From contig CACEFF010000011.1 in the NCBI GenBank assembly GCA_902558815.1, positions 1 to 36,851 of the forward strand: a DNA stretch of 36,851 nucleotides, written 5' to 3'. Origin of the DNA: an uncultured Pelagibacteraceae bacterium (lineage in GTDB: Bacteria > Pseudomonadota > Alphaproteobacteria > Pelagibacterales > Pelagibacteraceae). Every line of letters starts with the position of its first letter. Positions within the stretch are counted from its first letter, which is position 1. Position numbers and translations under genes: made by a program. Below the pieces are notes generated by a model. The model had not been told where the DNA came from and did not search any database. It saw nothing but the letters and a program-made list of their open reading frames with translations. Positions 17,175 to 26,755 of the stretch are shown piece by piece.

Positions 17175-20170
17175 TGACACAAAGCTTTAGATTAGAAAAT
17201 GTTGGACTAATCAATAGAGAAAAAAAACTTTCATTTAAATTTAATGGTAAATCTTATTATGGTTTTGAAGGTGACACCTTAGCTTCAGCATTAATAGCAA
17301 ATGGGGTCCATTTAATCGGTAGAAGTTTTAAATATCATAGACCAAGAGGATTTTTCGGAGCAGGTGTAGATGAACCCTATGCTATTGTTCAATTGTATAG
17401 AAATGGCGAAACTGAACCAAATATTAAGGCTACAGAACAAGAACTTTTTGAAGGATTAGAAGCAACAAGTGTAAATTGTTGGCCAAGTGTTAACTTTGAT
17501 ATCGGAGCGATAAACAACTTTTTAAGAATATTTCTTCCAGCTGGATTTTATTACAAAACATTTATGTGGCCAAAAAGTTTTTGGTATAAAGTTTATGAAC
17601 CTTTTATCAGAAAAGCAGCAGGTCTTGGTATTGCATCAATTAAACATGACAAAGAAAGATATGAACATAAATATGAATATTGTGACTTATTAATTGCTGG
17701 TTCAGGACCATCAGGTTTAGCAAGTGCATATGCTGCAGCGAAAAATGGAGCACGAGTAATTTTAGCTGAAGATAAAGCTAGATTTGGTGGAACTCTTCTT
17801 ACAAGTGAAGTTAATATTGGAAACAAGTCAGGTAAGGAGTGGGCTGAAGGAATTATTGCTGAACTTAAAGAAATGCCTAACGTAACTGTTAAAAATAGAT
17901 CACAAGTTTTTGGTTATTATGATCATAACATGTTGGTTATGTCTGAAAGAATTAGTGATCATTTGCCAAAAACAAAAAAATTTCATCCAAAACAAAAACT
18001 TTGGTACATTAGAGCAAAAGAAGTTTTAATTTCATCTGGATCAATAGAAAGACCCTTGGTTTTTGGAAATAATGATACGCCAGGTGTAATGCTTTCATCA
18101 GCAGCAAAAGAATACCTTAAAGTTTATGGAGTATTAGTTGGAAGAAACCCTTTAATATTTACTAACAATGATAGTGGATATGAAACAGCAATTGAATTTA
18201 AAAAGAACGGTGTAGATCCAGTGATTTTAGACACAAGAAAAGATCCTCAGTCTGAAATTGTGGATGAAGCAAAAAATTTAGGAATTAATATTAAATTTTC
18301 TTATGTAGTAGTAGCTGCTCAAGGCTACAAAAAAGTAAAATCAGCTGATATTGCAAAAATTTCAGAGGATAAAGAGCGACTTGGATCAGTAGAAAATATT
18401 AAGTGCGACTGTATTTGCGTTTCTGGTTTTTGGACACCAACAATTCACTTAGCTTCACAATCTGGAAATAAAACAAAGTTTAATGAAGATATTGATGCAT
18501 TTGTTCCAGGATTATCAAAACAAAATGAAACAACTTTAGGTGCTGCAAATGGGTGTTATACCTTAAATGAAACACTAAAGACTTCTTTTCAAACTGCCCA
18601 TGAACTTTCAAAAAAAATTACAAATAATGATAAAAAAATTTCTTTTCCAAATGTTGTTGAAAAAAAATCAACAATACATGATAAGTTTTGGTGTGTGCCA
18701 TTACCTAAGGGAAAGAATTATAAGAGGTTTTTAGATTTTCAAAATGATGTAGCGGTCTCTGATATTGAAATTGCATTAAAGGAAGGTTATCGATCAATTG
18801 AACATGTAAAAAGATACACAACCCTTGGAATGGCAACTGATCAAGGTAAAACAAGCAACTTAAATGGCTTACAATTAGTATCGAGGATTGAAAATAAAGT
18901 AGTACCAAATGTCGGTCACACAACTTTTAGACCTCCCTATACACCAGTTTCAATAGGTGCGATTGTTGGAAGAGAAGTAGGAAAACATTCAAAACCAACA
19001 AGGAAATCTCCAATGCATAAATGGCATGAACAAAATAATGCGATATTTGTTGATGCGGGTGTATGGTTGAGACCTCGATATTACAAACAAGGAAATGAAA
19101 ATTTATTTGAAGGATCAAAAAGAGAAGCAAAAAATGTTAGAACAAATGTAGGTGTATGTGATGTAACTACATTAGGTAAAATAGACATTAAAGGACCAGA
19201 TGCGGCAGAACTACTTAATAGAGTTTATACAAATGCATGGCTTAAATTACCAGTGGGTAAAGCAAGATATGGGGTGATGTTAAGAGAGGATGGAATTGTT
19301 ATGGATGATGGAACAACTACAAGAATTTCAGAAAATCATTATCATATGACAACTACCACTGCTCAAGCTGCAAACGTTCTTTCACATTTAGAATATTACT
19401 TGCAATTAGTTTGGCCAGAATTAAATGTAAATGTAGTTTCAACAACAGAACAATGGGCAGGTGCAGCAGTAGCAGGGCCTAAATCTAGAGATTTATTACA
19501 AAAATTATTCCCAAAATCTGATGTTTCAAATGAAGGGTTGCCTTTTATGGGCTTCATTGAAGGAGACTTATTTGGTGTAAAAGCTAGAATTTTTAGAATT
19601 TCTTTCTCTGGTGAGCTTGCATATGAAGTGAATGTTGAGTCTGATAATGGAAATTTTATGTGGGAAAAAATTATGGAAGTTGGGCAAGAATTTAAAATCC
19701 AGCCATATGGAACCGAGGCGTTATCAACTCTTAGAATTGAAATGGGTCACGTTGCAGGATCTGAGCTAGATGGAAGAACAATTCCTTATGATAATTCTCT
19801 TGAAGGTTTATTAAGTAAAAAGAAAGATTTTATTGGCAAAAGATCTTTAAATAGAGAAGCATTTATAGCTGAAGATAGACAAAAAATTGTTGGAGTTGTT
19901 CCTTTAGATAAAAAAACAAGTATTCCAGAAGGGTCACATTTAGTTAAAGACTCGAACGCAACATTGCCAAATCCAAAATTAGGTTACATCTCAGCTTCAT
20001 GTTGGAGTGTTGAACATGATAATCCATTTTCTCTAGCAATACTAAAGAATGGGAAAAATATGATTGGTGAAAAGTTATTTGTAATGTCGCCACTAAAAAA
20101 TAAAGTAATTCCAGTTGAGATTGTTTCTTCTCACTATGTTGATCCAAAAGGTGAAAGAGTTAGATCATGA
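17174..20170 (+). CDS. soxA: Sarcosine oxidase alpha subunit
   Basis: The 998-aa product has the known domain order. An N-terminal ferredoxin-like fold without cluster cysteines comes first ([25 protein letters not shown]). A NAD-binding flavoprotein-like domain follows ([18 protein letters not shown]), and then a C-terminal GcvT-like folate-binding domain from about residue 600 ([19 protein letters not shown] onward). The folate domain captures the methyl carbon of sarcosine as 5,10-methylene-THF. Length is normal. It overlaps soxG by 4 bp. Confidence 0.97.
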   Translation: MTQSFRLENVGLINREKKLSFKFNGKSYYGFEGDTLASALIANGVHLIGRSFKYHRPRGFFGAGVDEPYAIVQLYRNGETEPNIKATEQELFEGLEATSVNCWPSVNFDIGAINNFLRIFLPAGFYYKTFMWPKSFWYKVYEPFIRKAAGLGIASIKHDKERYEHKYEYCDLLIAGSGPSGLASAYAAAKNGARVILAEDKARFGGTLLTSEVNIGNKSGKEWAEGIIAELKEMPNVTVKNRSQVFGYYDHNMLVMSERISDHLPKTKKFHPKQKLWYIRAKEVLISSGSIERPLVFGNNDTPGVMLSSAAKEYLKVYGVLVGRNPLIFTNNDSGYETAIEFKKNGVDPVILDTRKDPQSEIVDEAKNLGINIKFSYVVVAAQGYKKVKSADIAKISEDKERLGSVENIKCDCICVSGFWTPTIHLASQSGNKTKFNEDIDAFVPGLSKQNETTLGAANGCYTLNETLKTSFQTAHELSKKITNNDKKISFPNVVEKKSTIHDKFWCVPLPKGKNYKRFLDFQNDVAVSDIEIALKEGYRSIEHVKRYTTLGMATDQGKTSNLNGLQLVSRIENKVVPNVGHTTFRPPYTPVSIGAIVGREVGKHSKPTRKSPMHKWHEQNNAIFVDAGVWLRPRYYKQGNENLFEGSKREAKNVRTNVGVCDVTTLGKIDIKGPDAAELLNRVYTNAWLKLPVGKARYGVMLREDGIVMDDGTTTRISENHYHMTTTTAQAANVLSHLEYYLQLVWPELNVNVVSTTEQWAGAAVAGPKSRDLLQKLFPKSDVSNEGLPFMGFIEGDLFGVKARIFRISFSGELAYEVNVESDNGNFMWEKIMEVGQEFKIQPYGTEALSTLRIEMGHVAGSELDGRTIPYDNSLEGLLSKKKDFIGKRSLNREAFIAEDRQKIVGVVPLDKKTSIPEGSHLVKDSNATLPNPKLGYISASCWSVEHDNPFSLAILKNGKNMIGEKLFVMSPLKNKVIPVEIVSSHYVDPKGERVRS

Positions 20171-20754
20171 GTTTAATATCAGCTTTAGCAAATGTTCATT
20201 CAATAGGTCAATTTGGCGATCATGAAGGTAAAAATGATAAAAATCTTTTAAAAATTTCTGAAATAAAAAACTTACTTATAATTCAAATAGTTCAGTATAA
20301 AAATTCTACAGTTTCATTTGAAACTATTGACATTGATGGTTTAAAATTAAAAGATAAGCCATTAAGTATATCAAATAATAATGATACACGAATTTTATGG
20401 AACAGTCCAAAAAATTGGCTTTTAGTTTCAACAAAAAAAGATTTACTTAAAAATATTTTACAAAATTTTAAAGAAACAGATTTTGCTGTAACTGACTTAT
20501 CACATTCAAGAGCTATAATTCAAATAGAAGGACAAGACTCAAAGGAAGTTTTAAAGAAAGGGTGTCCTTTTAATTTTAATGACTTAGAAAAAAATAATTC
20601 TATTAATTCTATTTATAATGGAATAGCGATCACTATTGACATGTTGGAGGATAATCCAACTAAAGTAAGATTGTTTGCTCTCAGAAGTTTTGGAGAGTCT
20701 TTGTATCATTCAATAACAGATGCATCTTTAGAGTTTGGTTATAAATCAATTTAA
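20167..20754 (+). CDS. soxG: Sarcosine oxidase gamma subunit
   Basis: 195 aa, last gene of soxBDAG. The YgfZ/GcvT-like fold is supported by the motifs [31 protein letters not shown] and [14 protein letters not shown], the latter matching the usual L-x-K-G-C/P-x-D segment of SoxG. The C-terminal [16 protein letters not shown] is also typical. The gene is more divergent than the other three subunits, as is common for SoxG. It ends 5 bp from the convergent DMT-family gene. Confidence 0.9.
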   Translation: MSLISALANVHSIGQFGDHEGKNDKNLLKISEIKNLLIIQIVQYKNSTVSFETIDIDGLKLKDKPLSISNNNDTRILWNSPKNWLLVSTKKDLLKNILQNFKETDFAVTDLSHSRAIIQIEGQDSKEVLKKGCPFNFNDLEKNNSINSIYNGIAITIDMLEDNPTKVRLFALRSFGESLYHSITDASLEFGYKSI

Positions 20755-20759
20755 GCATC

Positions 20760-21608
20760 TCAATCTCTTGTAGCAATATAAACACCTATTGTAGTTATTA
20801 AAAATCCTATTAAATCTAAATTAGTTAAATTCTCATTTAAAAATAACCAAGCCATAAAAGCAGATGTAGCTGGTATTAAAAAAAATATTGAAACAGTTTT
20901 ACTTGCTGAATTATTTTTAATTAAATACATCAATATTGTAAAAGCACCAAATGATACTAAAAATATTTGATGACTCATTGCTATAATGAATGTTTTAGTG
21001 AAATCAATATATGGTTCAGCAAAAAATATTATTATTAGTACATGAAAAAAACATCCACCAACTGCTTGATAAAAATTACTTACTGATAAAGGCAAGTTAT
21101 TACTTAATTTTTTTTGCCAAATAGTAGATGAGGTAATTGCGATTAAAGCTACTATCGTTGCAATCAAACCTATTAATGGTATTTTCGAACCAACATCTAA
21201 ACCTAAAACTAATACTGCACCCACAAATCCGAGAAAAACTCCAGCCCATTGTTTTATGGTCACTTTTTCACCCAGTATGGGTCCACTAAGTGCATTGGTT
21301 AAAACAGGCTGAAGAGTAACTATTAATGCTGCAATTCCAGTAGGCATACCAATTGAAATTGAATAAAACACTCCACCCAAATACAATCCGTGAAAAAGAA
21401 CCCCACTTAATAACGACTCAATTAAATTTTTTTTATTGATAAATATTGTTTGCTTTAAATAAAGTGAAAATAAATAAAAACCCAAAGCTACAAAAAAAAA
21501 TCTAAATGCTAAGGCTGAAAAGGGGTCACTATTGTCTATAATTGGCTTTGTAGTAATAAAAGCTGAGGACCATAACAATATAAATATAAGTGGAAATATT
21601 CTGACCAT
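20760..21608 (-). CDS. EamA/DMT-family membrane transporter
   Basis: The 282-aa product has about ten membrane helices in two EamA repeats. The opening FILLWSSAFITTKP and ALAFRFFFVALG and the middle GLYLGGVFYSISIGMPTGIAALI segments are typical of drug/metabolite exporters. The second repeat includes GVFLGFVGAVLVLGLDVGS and ends in a final helix (LIGFLITTIGVYIAT). These proteins usually export amino acids, nucleotides or other small metabolites; the substrate is unknown here. It stands alone, convergent with soxG and divergent from the lipoprotein gene. Confidence 0.88.
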   Translation of the reverse strand: MVRIFPLIFILLWSSAFITTKPIIDNSDPFSALAFRFFFVALGFYLFSLYLKQTIFINKKNLIESLLSGVLFHGLYLGGVFYSISIGMPTGIAALIVTLQPVLTNALSGPILGEKVTIKQWAGVFLGFVGAVLVLGLDVGSKIPLIGLIATIVALIAITSSTIWQKKLSNNLPLSVSNFYQAVGGCFFHVLIIIFFAEPYIDFTKTFIIAMSHQIFLVSFGAFTILMYLIKNNSASKTVSIFFLIPATSAFMAWLFLNENLTNLDLIGFLITTIGVYIATRD

Positions 21609-21734
21609 TTCAGGTCTTATAAGGCATTTATACTTACATTAGATTACTAAATTTAGTTTAATTTGTTCATGAAAATTGGCTTTTTTAATTCTATCTTGAG
21701 TTGTATTAACAAATGTATAAGAATCACCTCAACT

Positions 21735-22058
21735 ATGACTAATAAAAAAGTAATTTTCGGATTATTTTTATTTTTTATGCTTGGAGCTTGTGGAGGGCCA
21801 ACTGCTATGTTGGGACCAGCATACACTTTTACTTCAACAGGTAATATTGCCCAGGCAGGACTTTCTTACGGATCCAATACACTTATAACTAGCTATACAG
21901 GAAAAACGCCAATAGAGAATCTTGAAGATATAACATCTAAAAATCTATCAGTTAAAAATAATATTCAAAAACAAACCTTACAAAGTGAAGATTTTTATCA
22001 ATTAGTTAAGAGCAAGATTGAAATGACAAAAGGCAAAATCAAATTGACTAGTCAATAA
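21735..22058 (+). CDS. Small lipoprotein of unknown function
   Basis: From the ATG at 21735 the product is 107 aa. It has a lipoprotein signal peptide (MTNKKVIFGLFLFFMLGAC) with lipobox LGAC and the lipidated Cys at residue 19. The mature part is short and polar (GGPTAMLGPAYTFTSTGN...), without recognised domains. In-frame upstream starts at 21663 (TTG) and 21669 (ATG) would put extra sequence in front of the signal peptide, so I reject them. Its 3' end overlaps the convergent gene by 11 bp. Confidence 0.75.
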   Translation: MTNKKVIFGLFLFFMLGACGGPTAMLGPAYTFTSTGNIAQAGLSYGSNTLITSYTGKTPIENLEDITSKNLSVKNNIQKQTLQSEDFYQLVKSKIEMTKGKIKLTSQ

Positions 22059-22485
22059 TATTTAGAATTATTAAATGCTTTTGTTTACTTTCTTTACACC
22101 ATAACTCATAACTTTCACACATTCTCCATAAATGATCAAAAGCTCTTTGAGACAACTCTAAAGGGAAATGACTTTTCGCATAATATAATTCAGGAAATTG
22201 AATTAGTTGTTTAATCATCATATCTCTCTGAACAAGGAGTAACTTTATTGTTTCATCTGGTATTTTTTTTTTTGTTATAATATCAATAAAATTATTTTTT
22301 TTTAAATTTTCAATCCATTTATCATGAAATTCACCACTACTTATTTCTTTGTATTCATTTGTTCCAATGAACGACTCCAAAGCATTAATATTTGAAAAAT
22401 CAGGATTTTTTTTTTTAATTTGACAAATTTTCAAATATATTAATTCTGCTACGTATAATACGTATGGTTTTTCTTTAGATGACAT
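22048..22485 (-). CDS. Conserved-looking soluble protein of unknown function
   Basis: 145 aa; not recognised. It has no signal peptide or membrane helix. It is mostly helical-looking and charged, with aromatic and Cys residues near the C-terminus (FDHLWRMCESYELWCKES). Its start codon overlaps the stop of the racemase gene by one base, so the two are translationally coupled and may be functionally linked. Poly-Lys and poly-T runs make this stretch prone to sequencing indels, but the frame is open throughout. Confidence 0.65.
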   Translation of the reverse strand: MSSKEKPYVLYVAELIYLKICQIKKKNPDFSNINALESFIGTNEYKEISSGEFHDKWIENLKKNNFIDIITKKKIPDETIKLLLVQRDMMIKQLIQFPELYYAKSHFPLELSQRAFDHLWRMCESYELWCKESKQKHLIILNIID

Positions 22486-23234
22486 TATCTATTTTTATAT
22501 TTTTTCATAGCTGAATAAGCTAAGATTAAATTAGGATCTAAAAATATCTTTGATGATTTAATTGTTTTAAATGATTTAAATGCAAAAATAGCTATTGGTA
22601 ATTCAGTACAACCAAGAATTATTTTTTTACATCTTTTTTTTATTAAATAATTAATGGCAGGTTTTATAATCTTACTAGCTTCTTTTACTTTCCCCATTTT
22701 TACAAATTTAATGGCCTTATTGACAGAATTATTTTGATTTTTTTTATTTGGAAAAATTAGATTATAGTTATTATCGAAAAATTTGTTATAAACACCGGTT
22801 TTTAAAGTTCCTTCAGTGGCAAGTAAACCAATACTTGAATTTTTTTTACATGTTTTTTTTGTAAAATTAAAAACCTCTTTTGGCATGTTAATTATAGGTA
22901 AATTAATTTTTTTCTGTAAATCTTCATACCAATAATGAGCTGTATTACATGGTATAACTATAAATTTACATTTACTTTTTTTAAGAACCCGACATCCGTT
23001 AATTAAACTTTTTAAAACTAATAAATATTTTTTTTGGCTTTTTTTGTTATTTTTTTTATTTGACAAATTTCCAGTTTGAACACCTATTGACTCGGGTCTT
23101 CCTGGAATATTAGATTTATTATAGAGAATGAATAGGGGGTAATCTTGATCAAATTTACCTCTATATAAAATTGCTAACTTATTACAAAAATCAAGACCTG
23201 CTTGAGTTCCCATTCCACCTAAAATACCAATCAT
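22485..23234 (-). CDS. Aspartate/glutamate racemase family protein
   Basis: PLP-independent racemase fold, 249 aa. It has the N-terminal GILGGMGTQAGLDFCNKL and both catalytic cysteines in their motifs: Cys96 in VIPCNTAHYW and Cys209 in LGCTELPI. The RPESIG segment matches the RacX/YgeA/aspartate racemase branch more than the murein MurI branch. The Lys- and Asn-rich insert around residues 57-70 and 160-172 is unusual. The substrate cannot be told from sequence. It is followed by the unknown 145-aa gene in the same unit. Confidence 0.85.
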   Translation of the reverse strand: MIGILGGMGTQAGLDFCNKLAILYRGKFDQDYPLFILYNKSNIPGRPESIGVQTGNLSNKKNNKKSQKKYLLVLKSLINGCRVLKKSKCKFIVIPCNTAHYWYEDLQKKINLPIINMPKEVFNFTKKTCKKNSSIGLLATEGTLKTGVYNKFFDNNYNLIFPNKKNQNNSVNKAIKFVKMGKVKEASKIIKPAINYLIKKRCKKIILGCTELPIAIFAFKSFKTIKSSKIFLDPNLILAYSAMKKYKNR

Positions 23235-23272
23235 GTTTATGTTATATTTTTTTGTTAGTTGCAGAATAGTTC

Positions 23273-23330
23273 ATTGGCTATAAAAATAAATCAATTCTTA
23301 AATTAAGAACTGAAATTGATTATAGCCAAT
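23273..23330. repeat. 58-bp AT-rich inverted repeat between cspA-like gene and racemase
   Basis: Nested perfect arms are present: ATTGGCTATA (23273-23282) with TATAGCCAAT (23321-23330), AATCAATT (23289-23296) with AATTGATT (23314-23321), and an inner TTCTTAA/TTAAGAA (23295-23301 with 23303-23309); the inner arms overlap the middle ones slightly and are alternatives. It fills much of the 113-bp spacer downstream of the cold-shock gene. It lacks a T-run on either side, so it is not a standard terminator. It may be an mRNA structure or a small palindromic repeat. Confidence 0.7.
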
Positions 23331-23347
23331 AAATGATATTATGAAAA

Positions 23348-23554
23348 TTATGCAGTTTTTAAGTTAACTGCTGAAGGACCTTTAGGACCATCTTCAACAT
23401 CGAAAGTCAAAGCTTGACCCTCATCTAAACCGTTCATACCAGCATCTCTAACTGCTGAAACATGTACAAACACATCTTTTTCTTTATCTTCTCGTTCAAT
23501 GAAACCAAAACCTTTTGTTGGATTGAACCACTTTACTTTTCCTTGTAGACTCAT
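23348..23554 (-). CDS. Cold-shock domain protein (CspA family)
   Basis: The 68-aa product is a single OB-fold nucleic-acid-binding domain. The RNP1 motif [10 protein letters not shown] and RNP2 motif DVFVHVSAV are both intact, in the order [15 protein letters not shown] ... VFVHVSAV. The family acts as RNA chaperones or transcription antiterminators. The 117-bp upstream spacer contains a TTGACA on the minus strand (23641 to 23636) and a small palindrome TTACTTA/TAAGTAA (23588-23605), which may belong to its promoter and 5' leader. I could not place a good -10 box. Confidence 0.95.
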   Translation of the reverse strand: MSLQGKVKWFNPTKGFGFIEREDKEKDVFVHVSAVRDAGMNGLDEGQALTFDVEDGPKGPSAVNLKTA

Positions 23555-23671
23555 ATTTATCTTCTTACTTTTTGTTATGTTAATTTATTACTTATAATTA
23601 AGTAACATTAGCTTTCTTCATAATTTAGAGGGTTTTGTCAACAAAATTGGTAATTATATTGATATTTTATA

Positions 23672-24139
23672 CTAATTGTTGCTAATAAGTTTAGTGAGAT
23701 AAATCGAGTTTTTGTCCTCTTTATAATGAGCAAAAGGACCACAAGCTTTAAAATTACATTTAATGAATAATTTTCTTGCAGGTTCAAAAAATTTTCCTGC
23801 ACCTGTTTCAATACTCAATCTCTTTATATTGAGTTTCTTGGCTTCTTCTATTAAATGATTAATTACCTTAATACCATTATTTTTATTTCTAAAATTATCA
23901 TGAACCCTTATTGATTTAAACTCACCATGCCTATTTTCTAAAAATTTCAAAGCACCACAGCCTAATAATTTTTCATCTATCCATAAACTCCAAAATTTAA
24001 TTGAAGAATCTTTCAACCCAGGGATATCCAAAACATGAGTACTTCCTGCAGGTGATACACTTCTAAGTTCTATAAAATGTTTTGTAAGAAGCTTATTTAC
24101 CTCTGGGTGATCAAAGTTTCCTTCAATAGATTTAAGCAT
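23672..24139 (-). CDS. GNAT-family N-acetyltransferase
   Basis: 155 aa with an acetyl-CoA-dependent acyltransferase fold: the beta-strand region SLWIDEKLLGCGALKFL, then GEFKSIRVHDNFRNKNNGIKVINHLIEEA (given by parts) corresponding to motif A with an R/N-x-x-G-x-G/K-type pyrophosphate loop, and RLSIETGAGKFFEPARKLFIKCNF as motif B. The ETGAGKFFEPARKLF stretch is typical of the small YafP/ElaA-like putative acetyltransferases. Its start codon directly abuts the purK stop, so it is co-transcribed with purEK, although its substrate is unknown. Confidence 0.85.
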   Translation of the reverse strand: MLKSIEGNFDHPEVNKLLTKHFIELRSVSPAGSTHVLDIPGLKDSSIKFWSLWIDEKLLGCGALKFLENRHGEFKSIRVHDNFRNKNNGIKVINHLIEEAKKLNIKRLSIETGAGKFFEPARKLFIKCNFKACGPFAHYKEDKNSIYLTKLISNN

Positions 24140-25186
24140 TTATATTAAAGTTGTTATATGACCCATTTTTCTTTTTTCTTTTATCTCTTTCTTAAGATAA
24201 TCAAAAAAAAATTCATTCTTACCTAGTTTTAAATCTTTTCGATAAGGTTCAATTTGTTTCCCAATTAAATTTACCATTTTAGCATTAGATAATTTTTTTA
24301 ATGGAATTTTTTCAAGTGAACATACAGCTCTTACATGACTTTCAAATTGACTTACATTATAAGCGTTAATAGTCAAATGACCAGAATTATGAACTCTTGG
24401 AGCAATTTCATTTACATATAGATTTTCATTTCTGTCGATAAAAAATTCTACACACAATGTGCCAATGTACTTAAGTTCTTCTGCAATTATAATAGCCCAA
24501 TCTTTTGACTGATCTAAAATTTTCTTACTAATTTCAGCAGGTATTATTGAATATTTTAAAATTTGATCTTGATGAGTATTTTCTATTGGATCATAAATCT
24601 CAAAATTATTATTGCCATATCTTGTTACTATAACTGAAATTTCTTTTTTAAGCTTTACTAACTTTTCTAGTATATAACCTTTTGAAAAATCTATATCTAA
24701 TGATTTTATATCCTCAACCCTTTTAATTGGATACTGACCCTTTCCATCATATCCCATTGTAGTAGTTTTTAAAATTCCAGGTAAAAAATCTGCTAATGTT
24801 TCAATATCAGATTTTTTTTCTATAGATACATATCTTGTTGTTCTTATATTTAGCTTATTTACAAAATCTTTTTCAGCAATTCTATGCTGTATAAGTCTGT
24901 TAACTGATGGTTTTGGCAAAACAGGTTTTAATTTATTCATTTCATTAAGAGTTTCATAAGGAATATTTTCAAATTCATAACTAATAACGTCAACTTTACT
25001 AATAAATTTTAATATTTTTTGTTTATCATCGTATCCTCCAAAAATAAATTCATCACAAAAATTTTGTGCTGGAGCATCTTTATCGTCTGAGTAAATGACT
25101 GTTCTTATATCTAACTTTTTTGCAGCTGATGACATCATGCTACCTAATTGACCTCCACCAATGATTCCAAGATTTTTTAATGCCAT
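24140..25186 (-). CDS. purK: N5-carboxyaminoimidazole ribonucleotide synthase
   Basis: ATP-grasp enzyme of purine synthesis that carboxylates AIR with bicarbonate. 348 aa with N-terminal IIGGGQLGSMM and the ATP-grasp core (GILKTTTMGYDGKGQYPI, then CVEFFIDRNENLYVNEIAPRVHNSGH) including the metal-binding Glu/Asn. It is 7 bp after purE, and the product of PurK is the substrate of PurE. Length is normal. Confidence 0.95.
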   Translation of the reverse strand: MALKNLGIIGGGQLGSMMSSAAKKLDIRTVIYSDDKDAPAQNFCDEFIFGGYDDKQKILKFISKVDVISYEFENIPYETLNEMNKLKPVLPKPSVNRLIQHRIAEKDFVNKLNIRTTRYVSIEKKSDIETLADFLPGILKTTTMGYDGKGQYPIKRVEDIKSLDIDFSKGYILEKLVKLKKEISVIVTRYGNNNFEIYDPIENTHQDQILKYSIIPAEISKKILDQSKDWAIIIAEELKYIGTLCVEFFIDRNENLYVNEIAPRVHNSGHLTINAYNVSQFESHVRAVCSLEKIPLKKLSNAKMVNLIGKQIEPYRKDLKLGKNEFFFDYLKKEIKEKRKMGHITTLI

Positions 25187-25193
25187 CCTTTTA

Positions 25194-25685
25194 TTACTTT
25201 GGATTTTTATTTACTGACTTAGTTTGAAATAATCGCCAACTTTTTAATTTTTTCTTTATAATAGGATTACTATTTGCAAGAATTGAGGCAGCTAATAAAG
25301 CAGCATTAATTGCTCCATCTTCTCCTATTGCTAAAGTTCCCACAGGGATACCTTTTGGCATTTGGGCAATAGATAAAAGGCTATCTAGACCTTTTAGTTT
25401 TTTACTCTCAATTGGAACACCTAAAACAGGAATCGTAGTTAAAGCTGAAATCATTCCTGGAAGATGAGCAGATCCTCCTGCACCAGCAATTATTACACCA
25501 ATATTATTTTTTTCTGCAGAACTTGCATATTCAAACATTCTGTTTGGGGTTCTGTGAGCTGATATTATTTTTGTTTCAAATTTAACACCTAAGTTTTTAA
25601 GGATTTTAGCAGCTAATTTCATAGTTTTATAGTCAGATTGACTACCCATAACAATAGAGACTTTGAGTTTTTTAATATTTTTCAT
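25194..25685 (-). CDS. purE: N5-carboxyaminoimidazole ribonucleotide mutase
   Basis: Class I PurE, 163 aa, converting N5-CAIR to CAIR. Conserved blocks: [28 protein letters not shown] with the catalytic His, [41 protein letters not shown] (by parts), and [17 protein letters not shown]. It is first of the purE-purK-GNAT unit. The 102-bp spacer to the divergent M19-like gene holds only AT-rich sequence with no clear promoter hexamers. Confidence 0.96.
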   Translation of the reverse strand: MKNIKKLKVSIVMGSQSDYKTMKLAAKILKNLGVKFETKIISAHRTPNRMFEYASSAEKNNIGVIIAGAGGSAHLPGMISALTTIPVLGVPIESKKLKGLDSLLSIAQMPKGIPVGTLAIGEDGAINAALLAASILANSNPIIKKKLKSWRLFQTKSVNKNPK

Positions 25686-25787
25686 GATATTGTAAGCTTA
25701 ATCTTTATTTCAAAATTAAATAATAAATTCAATAAAATAAATAGTATTTAAAAAACATATTGGTATGCTTAATTATTATTCATCAAA

Positions 25788-26753
25788 ATGAAATTTAAAA
25801 TAGATAATTTACAATACTGCAATTGGTCTAGAAAAATTTTTGAAATTAATAGAGAAGCTGGGCTTGATGCAGTGCATGTGACAATAGTATATCATGAGGA
25901 TTTTGATGAACATTTGAATGAAATCCAAAAATGGAAAAAATTATTTGAAGAAAATTCAGACTTAATTTTTCTCGGAAATAATTTCAAGGATATTGAGAAA
26001 GCTAATAAAGAAAAGAAAACAGCAATTTTTTTTGGATTTCAAAATTGCTCACCTATTGAGGATGATATTAATTTAGTTGAAAAAGTTCATGAACTCGGAT
26101 GTAGATTTATGCAACTAACTTATAATAATCAATCCTTACTTGCTACTGGATGTTATGAAAAGATTGACAGTGGTGTAACAAACTTTGGCCGTGAAGTAAT
26201 TAAAGAAATGAATAGAGTAGGTGTTGTTGTAGACATGTCTCATTCAGCAGAGAAAAGTACTTTTGATGCAATTGAAATAAGCGAAAAACCAATTGCTATA
26301 ACTCATGCTAACCCATCATTTTGGCACGCCGCTAAAAGAAATAAATCTTCAGAATTATTAAAAACCTTAAGCGAGAGTGGTGGTATTCTAGGTTTATCTC
26401 TTTATCCACACCATTTAAAAGATAATACAAATTGTACTTTGGAAAGTTTTTGTGAAATGATAGCCAAAACAGCTGAAGTTATGAGTGTTAAAAATATTGG
26501 TATTGGTTCTGATCTTTGTTTAAATCAACCAGATGAAGTTGTTGAGTGGATGAGAAATGGAACTTGGTCTAAAAGTAAAAATTATGGAGAAGGATCAAAA
26601 AATAAACCAGGTTTTCCAACTCAACCAAAATGGTTTGAAGATGCAAGAGGTTTTAAAAATTTAGAAACAGGTTTAAAAAAAGTTGGATTTTCAGAAACAG
26701 AGACTAATGGAATACTCGGTAACAATTGGTATAATTTTTATAAAACTATTTAG
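25788..26753 (+). CDS. Membrane-dipeptidase-like (peptidase M19 family) protein with incomplete metal site
   Basis: 321 aa of the renal-dipeptidase TIM-barrel family. The second half is well kept: VVVDMSHSAEKST (His152), IAITHANPSFWHAAKRN (His173, Arg184) and IGIGSDLC. The N-terminal HxD zinc motif (usual IDGHNDLP) is missing; the matching stretch reads IDNLQYCNW. The bridging Glu is Gln85 in GFQNCSPI. It also lacks a signal peptide, so it is cytoplasmic. It may therefore not hydrolyse dipeptides. M19-like genes next to dimethylglycine-demethylase genes are known from Pseudomonas aeruginosa (PA5396 by dgcAB), which fits the methylamine theme. It heads a four-gene unit, 2 bp before the next gene. 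Confidence 0.8.
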   Translation: MKFKIDNLQYCNWSRKIFEINREAGLDAVHVTIVYHEDFDEHLNEIQKWKKLFEENSDLIFLGNNFKDIEKANKEKKTAIFFGFQNCSPIEDDINLVEKVHELGCRFMQLTYNNQSLLATGCYEKIDSGVTNFGREVIKEMNRVGVVVDMSHSAEKSTFDAIEISEKPIAITHANPSFWHAAKRNKSSELLKTLSESGGILGLSLYPHHLKDNTNCTLESFCEMIAKTAEVMSVKNIGIGSDLCLNQPDEVVEWMRNGTWSKSKNYGEGSKNKPGFPTQPKWFEDARGFKNLETGLKKVGFSETETNGILGNNWYNFYKTI

Positions 26754-26755
26754 AA

